Part shown: positions 34,286-43,563 of the stretch, piece by piece
Numbering within the stretch: position 1 is the first letter of the stretch
Layout of the letters: each line of letters starts with the position of its first letter
Assembly (NCBI RefSeq): GCF_000244955.1
Contig: NZ_CM001439.1
Span: 3,004,628-3,068,627, forward strand
Source: Saccharomonospora marina XMU15
GTDB lineage: Bacteria; Actinomycetota; Actinomycetes; Mycobacteriales; Pseudonocardiaceae
Reading direction: 5' to 3'
Length of the DNA stretch: 64,000 nt
The notes under the pieces: generated by a model
Told to the model about the DNA's origin: nothing
The model's input: the letters and a program-made list of their open reading frames with translations, nothing else
Databases searched by the model: none
Position numbers and translations under genes: made by a program

Positions 34286-35177
34286 GTGGATCGTCGACCC
34301 GGGCGATCGCGCCACTTTCCAGGGCCACCCACAGCGCGCCGTCCCGCCCCGCCGCGATGCCGTGCGGCTCGCTGAACCGGTCCGGGAGGGCGTACTCGGT
34401 GATGTGGCCGTCGGCGCCGACGCGGCCGACCCGGTTGGTGCCCCACTCGGTGAACCAGCAACTGCCGTCCGCCGCCGAGGTGATCGCGTGCGGCCGCCCC
34501 TCGCGGTCGGGCAGCGGAAGCTCGGTGATCGCACCGTCGACGGTGATCCGTCCCAGCTGACCCGCGACGATCTCCACGAACCACAGTGCACCGTCACCGC
34601 CGGCGGTGATGCCGACCGGGCCCGCGCCGGACGTCGGCAGCGGGTGGATGTCGACCCTGCCGTCGGTGGTGATACGCCCGATCGCGTCCGCCTGGTTGAG
34701 CGTGAACCACAGCGCGCCGTCACAGCCGGCGGTGATCATGGTGGGGAAGGTGCCGGAACCGGGCAGCGGGAACTCCGTGATGGCGCCGTCGGTGCTGATG
34801 CGCCCGATACGGTCGGCATGCGGCTCGGTGAACCACAGCGCGCCGTCGGGACCCTCCGTGATGCCGAACGGGCCCGCGTCGGCCGTGGGTACGGCGAACC
34901 CCGTGATGGCGCCGTCGGTGCTGATGCGCCCGATACGGTCGGCATGCGACTCGGTGAACCACAGCGCGCCGTCCGGCCCTGCCGTGATGATCGACGGCCG
35001 CCCCGACGGCGTTTCCAGCCGGTAGGAGGTGTGCTGACCGTTGCCCGCCAGCCTGCCGATCCGGCCGTCATGGACGTAGGTGAACCAGACCGCGCCGTCC
35101 GCACCGACCGCGATCCCGTACGGGCCCTCGGCATCCACGGGAAACTCCACGATGGACACCGTGCTGAGGTCGGGCAA
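34278..35177 (-). CDS. Virginiamycin B lyase (Vgb)-like seven-bladed beta-propeller
   Basis: 299 residues from a TTG at 35177 preceded by GAGAGGAGC, the same length as staphylococcal Vgb. About seven repeats of the form PxGIxxGxDGAxWFTExxADRIGRI are visible. Vgb opens the ring of streptogramin B antibiotics by elimination; the expected active-site Tyr (in EGPYGIAVG), His (in GRPHAITS and SEPHGIAAG) and Glu residues are present in order. Many such propellers in soil actinobacteria have unknown substrates, so resistance is not assured. Two adjacent blades are almost identical at DNA level. The last codons come from the CTGTATA repeat. Confidence 0.82.
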   Translation of the reverse strand: MPDLSTVSIVEFPVDAEGPYGIAVGADGAVWFTYVHDGRIGRLAGNGQHTSYRLETPSGRPSIITAGPDGALWFTESHADRIGRISTDGAITGFAVPTADAGPFGITEGPDGALWFTEPHADRIGRISTDGAITEFPLPGSGTFPTMITAGCDGALWFTLNQADAIGRITTDGRVDIHPLPTSGAGPVGITAGGDGALWFVEIVAGQLGRITVDGAITELPLPDREGRPHAITSAADGSCWFTEWGTNRVGRVGADGHITEYALPDRFSEPHGIAAGRDGALWVALESGAIARVDDPPV

Positions 35178-35313
35178 GGCCTGCTCCTCTCGCTTCCGGC
35201 GCCCTACCGTACCGCCGCCTGCCCGGCGGGCAACTCGATGACCGACGGCCACGGCGGCGACGAGTTGACCCGATGCGCGGCGCGACCAGGACCGCGGTGG
35301 CAGGATCGGGCGT

Positions 35314-35523
35314 ATGGCACAGGAAGCCGAGGAGCAGCAGGAGTTCTCGCGCCGGCGGTTGTGGGCGATGGCCGTGCTCACCGTCCTCGGCCTGGGGATG
35401 TGGGTGGTCTCGGCGGTGACCATCGGCGTGCCGCCGCTGATGTGGTTCTTCGGCGGGCTGCTGCTACTCGGCGGCGGTGGCTACTGGTGGGCATACCTGA
35501 AGTACCGCAGGCGCACCCGCTGA
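35314..35523 (+). CDS. Small two-helix membrane protein of unknown function
   Basis: 69 residues. A charged N-terminus (AQEAEEQQEFSRRR) is followed by two hydrophobic helices (LWAMAVLTVLGLGMWVVSAV and PPLMWFFGGLLLLGGGGYWW) and a basic tail (YLKYRRRTR), predicting both ends in the cytosol. I do not recognise the family. CAGGAT, 7 bases before the ATG, could be the -10 of a leaderless message. A 21-bp tandem repeat array starts right after the stop. Confidence 0.6.
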   Translation: MAQEAEEQQEFSRRRLWAMAVLTVLGLGMWVVSAVTIGVPPLMWFFGGLLLLGGGGYWWAYLKYRRRTR

Positions 35524-35528
35524 CCACC

Positions 35529-35612
35529 CGCGAGTCCCCCGTTCCCGCCCGCGAGTCCCCCGTTCCCGCGCACGACTTCCCCTCTCCCACCCGCGAGTTC
35601 CGCCTGGCGTGC
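35529..35612. repeat. 21-bp-period tandem repeat array, copy 1
   Basis: The core CGCGAGTCCC (variants CGCACGACTTCC and CGCGAGTTCC) starts at 35529, 35550, 35571 and 35592, exactly 21 bases apart, with CCGTTCCCG between cores in the first two units. It fills the gap between the convergent 69-residue gene and the sulfotransferase gene. The same unit in opposite orientation is at 45191-45274. Confidence 0.75.
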
Positions 35613-35617
35613 CGTCG

Positions 35618-36787
35618 TCAGGGGCTGCTGCGCAGCCGAGCCTTGGCACGCCAGTAGAACCGCCGCGCCCGCATGGCCTGCGGATGCTGCTCGGACAGAT
35701 CACGCAGTCGGCCCTTGATTCGGTGGACACCGCGCTGCCCGGCCCCAGGCGGAGGCGGAGACGGTACTCGATGGATGAGGCGCGCGATCGCCGCTACGGC
35801 GGTCTCCAGCAGCACCGCGTCGTCGGGCATGTCGACCGCCGTGCCGGTGCCCTCGGCCCGCAACGCGGGAATCAGGTCGTCGACGTCGCCGACGACGTGG
35901 TAGCCCGCCTCGGCGACGGCGTCGACGAACCGGCGCGCCGTGTCCGCCACCCACCCGTGATCACCGGGAGGCAGCGCGATCCTGGTCGAACCGTCCAGCT
36001 CCGCCAGCACCTTCGCGGCCAAGGTGTCCTTCACCACTCCCGCGTACCGCGGCCAGGGCATGTCCGGCCCCAGCGCCACGTTGACCCGCCGCAGCAACTC
36101 CGTCTCCGCCAGGCCGAGCGAGAAGTTCTCCTGCGGCACATCGGTGGTGTACTTTCCGGCGTCCACCCCGAGCACGGTGGCGAACCGCTGCCACAGCAAC
36201 TCCGACGGCGCACCCTTCGGCGGCACCGTCACCACGTGCACCCGCTCCGGCGGCAACGAGCCACCCCACGTGCGCAGCACCCTCGGCAGATCCTGGAAGT
36301 CCCAGAACGGCGTGCTGACATCGGTCAGTTCCCCACCGCGCAGGTGGGCGAGAAACTCCTCCAGCGTCGTGGAATCCCTGGTCTTGATGTTTTCCTGCCA
36401 CACCGAAGGAACCTGGCGGGCGAAGTCCCGAACGGTGCAAACCACGTGAATCTCGGCGAACGACAACGCAGACAGCACCCGCCGCGCCTCCTCAGGACTG
36501 GCGGGAGCCAGCAACTCCGAGGAAATCAGCGATGTGCCCTGCCACGCACGCACCTGCTCCACCAGCCAGTCCCAGGAACCCTTCACACCTGGTTCGTTCC
36601 ACTGCGGGAACCGCTGCGGGTGCACGTCTATCGCGGCTTTGTGCTGCGCCGTGTCGTCGGCGCCCGGATAGAGCACGCCGTCCGCCGCCAGCGCCTCACG
36701 GTGATGCCACAGCAACGCCTGTAGGGAGGTTGTGCCAGTCTTCGGCAGCCCGATATGGACGTAGACGCGTTGGGATCGGTGGGTCAT
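35618..36787 (-). CDS. PAPS-dependent sulfotransferase family protein
   Basis: 389 residues from the ATG at 36787. VYVHIGLPKTGTTSLQALLWHHR contains the 5'-phosphosulfate-binding loop (PKTGTTSLQ). VVCTVRDFARQVPSVWQENIK supplies the 3'-phosphate-binding Arg and Ser region. It would move sulfate from PAPS to a carbohydrate, lipid or peptide; the acceptor is unknown. The C-terminus is basic. It is divergent, 85 bases away, from an APS kinase gene whose product makes PAPS, so the pair probably forms a self-contained sulfation unit. Confidence 0.85.
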   Translation of the reverse strand: MTHRSQRVYVHIGLPKTGTTSLQALLWHHREALAADGVLYPGADDTAQHKAAIDVHPQRFPQWNEPGVKGSWDWLVEQVRAWQGTSLISSELLAPASPEEARRVLSALSFAEIHVVCTVRDFARQVPSVWQENIKTRDSTTLEEFLAHLRGGELTDVSTPFWDFQDLPRVLRTWGGSLPPERVHVVTVPPKGAPSELLWQRFATVLGVDAGKYTTDVPQENFSLGLAETELLRRVNVALGPDMPWPRYAGVVKDTLAAKVLAELDGSTRIALPPGDHGWVADTARRFVDAVAEAGYHVVGDVDDLIPALRAEGTGTAVDMPDDAVLLETAVAAIARLIHRVPSPPPPGAGQRGVHRIKGRLRDLSEQHPQAMRARRFYWRAKARLRSSP

Positions 36788-36872
36788 GAGCCCGGGATCG
36801 TAGTAGGTGGCCTTGCCAAGGTGTCTATGCTGCCAGAAATTCACGGGCACCGGATCGAGAAGGAGACGTCGA

Positions 36873-37484
36873 ATGCCACCACCCACCGGCCCGCGGCTGT
36901 CCCGCGGCGTGACCGTCTGGCTCACCGGCCTGCCAGGTGCGGGCAAGTCGACGGTCGCTCGCGCTGTCGCCTCGCTCGCGGGCGAGGACGTGGAGGTTGA
37001 GGTACTCGACGGCGACGAACTGCGCAGAACGATCTCCAGCGACCTGGGCTTCTCGCGCGAGCATCGCGACCAGCAGGGCCGCAGGGTCGGCTACATCGCC
37101 GAACTGCTGTCCAGGCACCGCGTGCTGACACTGGTGCCGGTGATCGCGCCCTACGCCGAGACCAGGGCGGCCGTCCGCGCTCACCACGAGCAGCGGAATA
37201 CGTCCTTTTTGGAGGTTCACGTCTGCACACCGGTGGAGGAGTGCGCGCGGCGCGACCCCAAGGGGCTGTACGCGCGTGCCGCAGCGGGTGAGATCAAGGG
37301 AATGACCGGCGTCGACGACGTCTACGAGCAACCGCTCGACCCGCATCTGCGCATCGACACCAGCGACCTGACGGTCGAGCAGGCGGCCTGCGCGGTGCTG
37401 GATCTGCTGCGCGCGCGGGGCCTGCTCACCGTGGCGAGCATCGAGGAGACCGGTGTCATGGAGCGGACGGCGCTCAGCGGCTGA
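36873..37484 (+). CDS. cysC: Adenylyl-sulfate (APS) kinase
   Basis: 203 residues. The Walker A loop GLPGAGKST is at residues 19-27; LDGDELRRTISSDLGFSREHRDQQGRRVGYIAELL and DPKGLYARAAAGEIKGMTGVDDVYEQP are the standard CysC motifs for APS binding and the lid. It phosphorylates adenosine 5'-phosphosulfate to PAPS. The ATG at 36873 has AAGGAGA upstream. It stands alone rather than fused to or following cysN/cysD, which supports service of the divergent sulfotransferase rather than assimilation. Confidence 0.95.
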   Translation: MPPPTGPRLSRGVTVWLTGLPGAGKSTVARAVASLAGEDVEVEVLDGDELRRTISSDLGFSREHRDQQGRRVGYIAELLSRHRVLTLVPVIAPYAETRAAVRAHHEQRNTSFLEVHVCTPVEECARRDPKGLYARAAAGEIKGMTGVDDVYEQPLDPHLRIDTSDLTVEQAACAVLDLLRARGLLTVASIEETGVMERTALSG

Positions 37485-37502
37485 GCGCCGTCCGCTCCGG
37501 AC

Positions 37503-38321
37503 TCAGCCCCTGGTCGCGGCCTGGACCAGTGCGCGCTCGGTGAGCACCTTCGCCAGGTGCTGGCGGTAGCGCGAACTGGCGTGTGCCTCGTCCGGCGGGT
37601 TGGTGCCCTCCGCCGCCAGCCGTGCCGCCTCGGCGCTGGAGGCGCCGCCCGCCAGCGCCTCCTCGGTGGCTGCTGCCCTGATCGGCGTGCCCGCCATGTT
37701 GATCAGAGCCACCGAGCCACCCGCGACCGCGACACCCACGATCGCCCAGTCGATGGCGCGGCGGGTGAACTTCTCGAAGCCCCAGCCGATGCCGTCCTGC
37801 TTGCGCACCCTGATCTCGGTGAGCAGCTCGTCGGGCTCCAGTGAGGTGGTGAACGGACCGACGAAGAAGTCGGCCGCCGGAATCCGCCGCTCCCCCTTCG
37901 GGCCGCGCGCCACCAGCACGCCGTCGCACGCGAGCACGGCGGCGGGCAGATCCGCGGCCGCGTCGGCGTGTGCGATGGAACCGCCGATGGTGCCACGATG
38001 ACGCACCTGCTGGTCACCGACCACACCGGACACGTGCGCCAGCAACGGCGCGTGCTCGCGCAGCACCGGGTCGGCCTGCAGGTCGTGGTAACGCGACATG
38101 GCACCGATGACCACGTCGTCGCCGTCGGTGCGCACGTAGCGCAACTCGTCGATGGGCGAGATGTCCACGAGCAGCTCAGGCGCGGCCAGCCGCAGCTTCA
38201 TCAGCGGCAGCAGCGAATGCCCGCCCGCGAGGAGCTTGGCGTCGTCGCCGTGCTCGGTGAGCACCGCGATTGCCTCGTCCACCGACGTCGCGCGCCGGTA
38301 GCTGAACGCAGCGGTAATCAC
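37503..38321 (-). CDS. Carbon monoxide dehydrogenase-type FAD-binding subunit (CoxM-like)
   Basis: 272 residues. The FAD-binding motifs [18 protein letters not shown] and [24 protein letters not shown] are clear, and the C-terminal CO_deh_flav_C domain follows. It passes electrons from the 2Fe-2S subunit to an acceptor. It is the third gene of an L-S-M operon; its GTG overlaps the coxS-like stop by 4 bases and AGGAGG precedes it. Start chosen from this ribosome binding site. Confidence 0.93.
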   Translation of the reverse strand: MITAAFSYRRATSVDEAIAVLTEHGDDAKLLAGGHSLLPLMKLRLAAPELLVDISPIDELRYVRTDGDDVVIGAMSRYHDLQADPVLREHAPLLAHVSGVVGDQQVRHRGTIGGSIAHADAAADLPAAVLACDGVLVARGPKGERRIPAADFFVGPFTTSLEPDELLTEIRVRKQDGIGWGFEKFTRRAIDWAIVGVAVAGGSVALINMAGTPIRAAATEEALAGGASSAEAARLAAEGTNPPDEAHASSRYRQHLAKVLTERALVQAATRG

Positions 38322-38788
38322 CTGTCGACCTCCTGACCGGATGCCTCGATCACCGCGCTGACGATGTTGTGGTAGCCCGTGCAGCGGCACAGGTTGCCCT
38401 CGAGGCCCTCACGTACTTCGTCGCGCGTGGGTTTCGGGTTGTGTGCCAGCAGCGACGCCGATGCCATGATCATCCCCGGCGTGCAGAAGCCGCACTGCAG
38501 CCCGTGCTGCTGGCGGAAGGACCGCTGCAGCGGGTGCTGCTCGCCGTCCGGCCCCGACAGTCCCTCCAGCGTGGTGACCTTGTGGCCGTCGGCCTGCGCG
38601 GCCAGCACGGTGCACGACTTCACCGACTCGCCGTCGAGCAGCACGGTGCAGGCGCCGCAGGAAGTGGTGTCGCAGCCGATGTTGGTGGCCGTGAGCCCGG
38701 CGTTCTCGCGCACGAAGTGCACGAGCAGCGTCCGGTCCTCCACCTCGTCGGTTACCGTTCGTCCGTTGATCTCGATCGTGACGCGCAC
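38318..38788 (-). CDS. 2Fe-2S subunit of a xanthine oxidase family enzyme (CoxS-like)
   Basis: 156 residues. The N-terminal plant-type [2Fe-2S] motif is [22 protein letters not shown]; the C-terminal helical domain binds the second cluster through [13 protein letters not shown] and [12 protein letters not shown]. This is the electron-transfer subunit of molybdenum hydroxylases. It follows the large-subunit gene with only 2 bases between stop and GTG and overlaps the FAD subunit gene by 4 bases. Confidence 0.95.
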   Translation of the reverse strand: MRVTIEINGRTVTDEVEDRTLLVHFVRENAGLTATNIGCDTTSCGACTVLLDGESVKSCTVLAAQADGHKVTTLEGLSGPDGEQHPLQRSFRQQHGLQCGFCTPGMIMASASLLAHNPKPTRDEVREGLEGNLCRCTGYHNIVSAVIEASGQEVDR

Positions 38789-38790
38789 GC

Positions 38791-41046
38791 TCAGTCCGCC
38801 TCCCGTACTCGCGCCAGTGCCTGCCAAACCCGCATCGGCGTCGTTGGCATGTCGATGTGTTTCACCCCTAGATGCGACAGCGCGTCCACCACCGCGTTGT
38901 GCACGGCAGGTGTCGAGCCGATGGTCGCGGCCTCGCCGATGCCCTTGACCCCGAGCAGGTTGCGGTCGGTGGGGGTGGCCATGTCCACCAACTCGAAGTC
39001 CGGCAGCTCCGTCGCGGTGACGAACGAGTAGTCCGCCAGTGTGGCTGTCGTGGGGTTGCCGTCGGCGTCGTAGTTCATCACCTCCAGCAGCGCCTGCGCC
39101 GCTCCCTGGCCGAGCCCGCCGTGCCGCTGACCGGTGAAGGTCACCGGATTGACAACCGGTCCCGCGTCGTCAAGGGCGACGAGCCTGCGCAGCACCACCT
39201 TGCCGGTGAGAGTGTCCACCTCCACCACCGCCAGGTGGGCTCCGAACGGGAAGGTGGGGGTGCCCTTGTCGAACCACACGTCCGCGGACAGCTGCCCCTC
39301 ACCCGCCTTCTCGGCGACCTGAGCCCACGTGACCGTACGGCTCGACGGCGCGCCACGCACCTGCCACATGCCCGCCTCGGCGTTGAGCTCCATGTCGTCG
39401 GCCGAGGCTTCCAGCAGTTCGGCGGCCACCTGCTTGGCCCGCTCGATCACCTCGTCGGCGGCCTGGCGCACGGCCGACCCGCCCAGCTGCAGCGAACGCG
39501 AGCCGAACGTGCCGACGCCCTTGGGAACCTCGTCGGTGTCGCCGTGCCTGATGGCGATCTTGTCCATCGGCACCCCGAGCTGGTCGGACAGCAGCATGGC
39601 CAGCGTGGTGTCCAGCCCTTGGCCGTGCGGGGAGGAACCGGTGTAGGCCGTCACGGAACCGTCGGCGTGGATGTCGACGCGGCCGCTCTCGCCTCCCCCG
39701 TCACCACCGGTGATCTCCACGTACGTGGCGACGCCGATCCCGAGCGCGATCGGGTCTCCGCTGTCGCGCCTGCGCGCCTGCTCCGCCCGCAGTTCGGGGT
39801 AGCCGGCGCTGTCGAGCACCTTGTCAAGTGCCTGCGCGTACTCGCCGGTGTCGTACACCGCGCCGGTCGGGGTCTGGTAGGGAAACTCCTCCGGCCGGAT
39901 GAAGTTGGCCTTGCGGACCTCCACGGGGTCCATCCCGATCTCGGCGGCGAACAGGTCCATCGCGCGTTCGATCGCCGCGGTGGCCTCCGGCCGCCCGGCG
40001 CCCCGGTAGGCGGAGATCGGCGTGGTGTTGGTGACCACGCCACGGCTGCGGGCTTCCACCTTCGGGAAGTGGTACACGCCCGAGGCCATCAACTCGGTGA
40101 GTGTCGGCAGGAACAGCGTGCGCGGATAGGCGCCCGCGTCCTGGACGATGTCGAGCCGAAACGCCAGGATCGTGCCGTCGCGGCGCCCGCCGACGGTGAC
40201 CGTGTTCTGCTGCGCACGACCGTGCGTCATCGCCGTCATGTTCTCGCTGCGGGTCTCGCTCCACCGCACCGGCCTGCCCGCCTTGCGGGCGGCCCAACCG
40301 ATCACCACGGCGTCGGGGTCCGCCCCGATCTTGGCGCCGAATCCGCCACCGACGTCCGGCGTGATCACGCGAACGGATTCCTCACCGAGGCCGAGGCCCG
40401 CCGCGATGATCGTGCGCGCCATCTGCGGGTTCTGGGTGGACAGCCAGACGGTCAGCCTGCCGTCCTCTCCCCACGCGCACGCCGCGCCCCTGACCTCCAG
40501 CGGCGCGGGCGCGACCCGCTGGTTGACGATGGTCTCGGTGATCACCACTTCGCAGTCGGCGAAGGCGTTGTCGTCGAACTCGTGCCCGTGCTCCTGCATG
40601 AGGTTGCTGCCGTGCTCCGGGAAGAGCACGGTCTCGTCGCTCAGCGCCGCGTCGATGCTGGCGACCGCGTCGAGCGGCTCGTAATCCACGTCCACCAACT
40701 CGGCGGCGTCGGTGAGTTGGTAACGCTCCTGCGCGAGCACGAGCGCGACCGGCTGCCCCACGTAGCGCACCACCCCGTCGGCCAGCCACGGCTCGGCCAC
40801 CGGCCCCGCCGCACCCGGCGCGAGGTCGATGTCCTCGGCGGTGTAGACGGCGACCACTCCCGGCGCGGCGAGCGCCTCCGACGTGTCGATCGATGTGATA
40901 CGGGCGTGCGCGATGGGGCTGCGCACGAACATCGCGTGGACGGCGCCGGTGAGCGCCTCCTCGCGCAGATCCTCGATGTAGGTACCGCCCGTCGTGATCA
41001 GCTTCTCGTCCTCGACGCGGACCACCCTGGTACCGACGATGCTCAT
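38791..41046 (-). CDS. Molybdenum hydroxylase large subunit, form II CO-dehydrogenase-like
   Basis: 751 residues from the ATG at 41046 with GGGAGG upstream. The MoCo-binding subunit shows [15 protein letters not shown], the active-site loop [10 protein letters not shown] and the catalytic Glu in [20 protein letters not shown] is the form II signature; true aerobic CO dehydrogenases (form I) have AYRCSFR with the selenium-ligating Cys. So oxidation of CO is doubtful and an aldehyde or N-heterocycle substrate is more likely. It is the first gene of an L-S-M operon; no coxD/E/F/G maturation genes follow. Confidence 0.92.
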   Translation of the reverse strand: MSIVGTRVVRVEDEKLITTGGTYIEDLREEALTGAVHAMFVRSPIAHARITSIDTSEALAAPGVVAVYTAEDIDLAPGAAGPVAEPWLADGVVRYVGQPVALVLAQERYQLTDAAELVDVDYEPLDAVASIDAALSDETVLFPEHGSNLMQEHGHEFDDNAFADCEVVITETIVNQRVAPAPLEVRGAACAWGEDGRLTVWLSTQNPQMARTIIAAGLGLGEESVRVITPDVGGGFGAKIGADPDAVVIGWAARKAGRPVRWSETRSENMTAMTHGRAQQNTVTVGGRRDGTILAFRLDIVQDAGAYPRTLFLPTLTELMASGVYHFPKVEARSRGVVTNTTPISAYRGAGRPEATAAIERAMDLFAAEIGMDPVEVRKANFIRPEEFPYQTPTGAVYDTGEYAQALDKVLDSAGYPELRAEQARRRDSGDPIALGIGVATYVEITGGDGGGESGRVDIHADGSVTAYTGSSPHGQGLDTTLAMLLSDQLGVPMDKIAIRHGDTDEVPKGVGTFGSRSLQLGGSAVRQAADEVIERAKQVAAELLEASADDMELNAEAGMWQVRGAPSSRTVTWAQVAEKAGEGQLSADVWFDKGTPTFPFGAHLAVVEVDTLTGKVVLRRLVALDDAGPVVNPVTFTGQRHGGLGQGAAQALLEVMNYDADGNPTTATLADYSFVTATELPDFELVDMATPTDRNLLGVKGIGEAATIGSTPAVHNAVVDALSHLGVKHIDMPTTPMRVWQALARVREAD

Positions 41047-41239
41047 CTGGCCTCCCACTACGGCTACACGAGGATCATGCCTGCTCCCGTCCGAGGGCGC
41101 TTCGGCGGGAGGGCAAGTTTCTGCCCGACGGAAGTGAGCTTTGCATGCCCGCCGCGGAACCTACCCCAGCGTCCCCGGCCACGCGCCCCGACGCGTTGCC
41201 CGCACAGGTGACAGGTGCCGCGGCGGCATCGGCGCGAGA

Positions 41240-41727
41240 TCAGCTGGCCGCGAAGGCGTCGGCCGCGTAATGACTTTGCAGGTCGCGGATTCGCCCGGCC
41301 TGGTCCTCGGCGCGGGCGAGCAGTTCGCGAAGCCGGTGCTCGTCCACCGCGCCGTCTCGGTCGCTCACCGGCAGCAGGGCACGCCAGCCCGCCGCCTTGC
41401 CGGCCACCGCCATGGCCAGCGCGTCGAGTTCGATCACGGGGGTGGCCGGGGATCGCCGCAGCAGCCTGCCGTTGAGCTTCAACCTGCCGAGCTTCTCCGC
41501 GACCCAGGCCGCACCCGCCTTGTACCCCGGACGGGAACGTCGAGTGCCGCCATGATGCCGCGCAACACGAGCAGGTCCTCCTCCACGTCGAGGGCCAGTC
41601 GCCGCAGCGGCTCGCCGTCGGGGCTGCCGCGCTGTTCGGCCGCCACGCGGCGAGCCAGCTCGGTGGCCGCCACGGCGGCCGCGTGGTGGTCGTTGAGGTA
41701 GGTCGCCAGCAGGACGTCACCTGACAT
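41240..41727 (-). pseudogene. Frameshifted conserved hypothetical gene (about 160 residues if repaired)
   Basis: The first 66 or so codons (MSGDVLLATYLNDHHAAAVAATELARRVAAE ... IMAALDVPV) read in one frame, then a sensible continuation (YKAGAAWVAEKLGRLKLNGRLLRRSPATPVIELDALAMAVAGKAAGWRALL) reads in another until the TGA at 41240. A one-base loss at or near CCCC (41525-41528 on the plus strand) explains it. The two halves together look like one helical, ferritin-like or four-helix protein of unknown function. The cause could be a real mutation, a sequencing error in a homopolymer or, less likely, programmed frameshifting. Confidence 0.65.
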
Positions 41728-41757
41728 GCTGGCGGGCTACCCCGGCACCGGCCGCCT

Positions 41758-41807
41758 CAACCGGCCGCAACCGGCATCGACCGGCATCGACCGGCCTCAA
41801 CCGGCAT
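41758..41807. repeat. Decameric tandem repeat across a gene end
   Basis: Five 10-base units of the form C(A/G)ACCGGC(A/C)T or close variants run from 41758 to 41807. The stop codon of the FAD oxidoreductase gene (41799-41797, minus) lies inside. It probably arose by slippage; no function is evident. Confidence 0.65.
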
Positions 41808-43386
41808 AGCCCGCCTCGAGCAGCGCGGACACCACGCCGCGGTAGAGCCGCCCGCCGATCCCGGCCCTGGCCAGCGCCGCCCTGGCGGCGTTGGCACCGG
41901 GGCCGCCGTGCACGGCACCGCCCGGATGAGCCGACGCGCTGGCCAGGTACAGCCGGTCGATCGGGGTGTCACCGCGGCCGAGGCCCGGCACGGGCCTGAA
42001 GAGCAACTGCTGATGGATGGCGGCGGTGCCGCCGTTGACCGCGCCGCCGACCAGGCTCGGGTTCGCCCGCTGCAACTCGGCCGGGCCCGCGATGTGCCTG
42101 CCGACGACGCGGCCGCCGAACCCGGGCGCGTGCCGTTCCACGATGCCCTGCAGGTGGTCGGCGAAGCGGCGCAACCGGTCGCCGGCGAGCGGGGCGGTCC
42201 TCGGCACGCGGGTGTAGGCCCAGGCGACCTCGCCGCCGCTGGGCGCACGGGAGGGATCGGCGCGGCACGGTTGCCCGAGGATGAGCATCGGCTGCTCCGG
42301 CACCGTGCCCGTGGCCAGGTCGGCGCTGTAGCGGGTGAGGCCCGCGAGGTCGTTGTCGAGGTGCACCGTGCCCGCGGCCGCGGCCTCGGGGTTTCGCCAC
42401 GGGATCGGCCCAGACAGCGCCCAGTCGATCTTCACGGTGGCGGAGTCCCAGTGGAATCGCTTCAGGTCGGCGAGCAGCCGCGGGGGTAGCAGGTCGGGGC
42501 CGACGAGCCTGCGGTACAGCACGGGAGCGGGCACGTCGGCCAGTACCGCGTGCCTGGCCCGCACGCGGGTGCCCGAGGCGTCGGCCACGCCGACCGCGCG
42601 GCCGCGCGCGGTGAGCACCGCGGTGACCTCCCTGCCGCACTCCAGCCTGCCGCCGAGGGCGGTGAGCCGCCGCACCAGCGCGCGGCTGAGCATTCCCGCG
42701 CCGCCGTGGGGAACCGGGAAACCGACGTCCTGCCCGAGCATGCACAGCAACCAGCCGAACACGGCGCCGCCCGCCTGTTCGGGGCCGAGGTCGGCGTGCA
42801 GCGCGTTGCCCGCCAGCAGCAGCCTGGCACCGTCGCCGCCGTAGGTCTCCTCGGCGGCGGTGGCCGAGGGCATGGTGAGCATCCTGGCGAACCGCAGCCC
42901 TTCCGCCGCGCCCAGCGTGCGGGCCAGCCGCAGCCCGGAGCGAACCGGCGGGAACGGCGTGAACAGCGCCGCGAGCAGCGGCTCCCGCATCCTCGACCAG
43001 GCGGCGAACTGGGCGTGCCAGGCGTGGCCGTCGCCGGCGTCGAACGCCGAAAGCGACGCCATCGTGTCCTCCACGCGCCGGTGCAGCACCGCGCAGCGGT
43101 CGTCGGGCAGCACGTGGGCCAGCACCGCGGGGGCGTGCCGCCAGCGCAGGCCGTACGCGGTGAGCCCGAGCGAGGTGAGGATCGGTGAGGCGGCGGCGAG
43201 CGGGTAGAAGGCGCTGAACACGTCGTGCGCGTAGCCCGGCTCGGTCAGTTCCGCGGTGCGGACCGCGCCTCCCGGCTGGTCGGTGGCCTCAAGTACGAGC
43301 ACGTCCCAGCCCGCGTCCGCGAGCAGGTTGGCCGCCACCAGGCCGTTGGGCCCCGCTCCGATCACCACGGCGTCGACTGCGTCCAC
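41797..43386 (-). CDS. Phytoene desaturase-like FAD-dependent oxidoreductase
   Basis: 529 residues. The N-terminal dinucleotide-binding motif VIGAGPNGLVAANLLADAGWDVLVLEA is textbook. GGAGMLSRALVRRLTALGGRLECGREV and the C-terminal LYLASASAHPGGAVHGGPGANAARAAL match the NAD(P)/FAD amine-oxidase/CrtI-like group (pyridine nucleotide-disulfide domain protein 2 type). The substrate is unknown, and there are no carotenoid genes nearby. The GTG at 43386 is preceded by TATGGT 9 bases upstream, with no ribosome binding site. Confidence 0.87.
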   Translation of the reverse strand: MDAVDAVVIGAGPNGLVAANLLADAGWDVLVLEATDQPGGAVRTAELTEPGYAHDVFSAFYPLAAASPILTSLGLTAYGLRWRHAPAVLAHVLPDDRCAVLHRRVEDTMASLSAFDAGDGHAWHAQFAAWSRMREPLLAALFTPFPPVRSGLRLARTLGAAEGLRFARMLTMPSATAAEETYGGDGARLLLAGNALHADLGPEQAGGAVFGWLLCMLGQDVGFPVPHGGAGMLSRALVRRLTALGGRLECGREVTAVLTARGRAVGVADASGTRVRARHAVLADVPAPVLYRRLVGPDLLPPRLLADLKRFHWDSATVKIDWALSGPIPWRNPEAAAAGTVHLDNDLAGLTRYSADLATGTVPEQPMLILGQPCRADPSRAPSGGEVAWAYTRVPRTAPLAGDRLRRFADHLQGIVERHAPGFGGRVVGRHIAGPAELQRANPSLVGGAVNGGTAAIHQQLLFRPVPGLGRGDTPIDRLYLASASAHPGGAVHGGPGANAARAALARAGIGGRLYRGVVSALLEAGYAG

Positions 43387-43443
43387 TGGGAACCGACCAT
43401 ACCTGGCCGTCTCGCCGCCGGGCGGCTCACGACAGCCCGTGGT

Positions 43444-43475
43444 CGGTGTGCCGGCGTGCTGGCGTGCCGGCGTGC
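43444..43475. repeat. Four tandem 8-bp repeats in a divergent intergenic region
   Basis: CGGTGTGC, CGGCGTGC, TGGCGTGC and CGGCGTGC follow each other without gaps, between the FAD oxidoreductase and the symporter gene. GTGCT-AC-AGCAC (43472-43483) overlaps the end as a small dyad. It could be a protein-binding array or slippage product. Confidence 0.55.
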
Positions 43476-43563
43476 TACAGCACACACCCCTGGAACAGTC
43501 GGTGATCGCCGTCTAAAGTGCTCACCCGGTTGAGGGCTCAAAGACGATCTCCGTGAGGTGAAC

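Noticed and set aside
35529-35612. CRISPR array
   Set aside because: The unit is a 21-base tandem period with no unique spacers and no cas genes are in the window.
38791-41046. Aerobic CO dehydrogenase (form I coxL)
   Set aside because: The active-site loop reads AYRGAGR, not the form I AYRCSFR, so CO as substrate is not supported.
38872-41211. A 779-codon open frame on the plus strand opposite the molybdenum hydroxylase large subunit gene
   Set aside because: It is a composition shadow: His/Arg/Gly-rich with no domain motifs, while the minus strand carries a complete, motif-rich enzyme.
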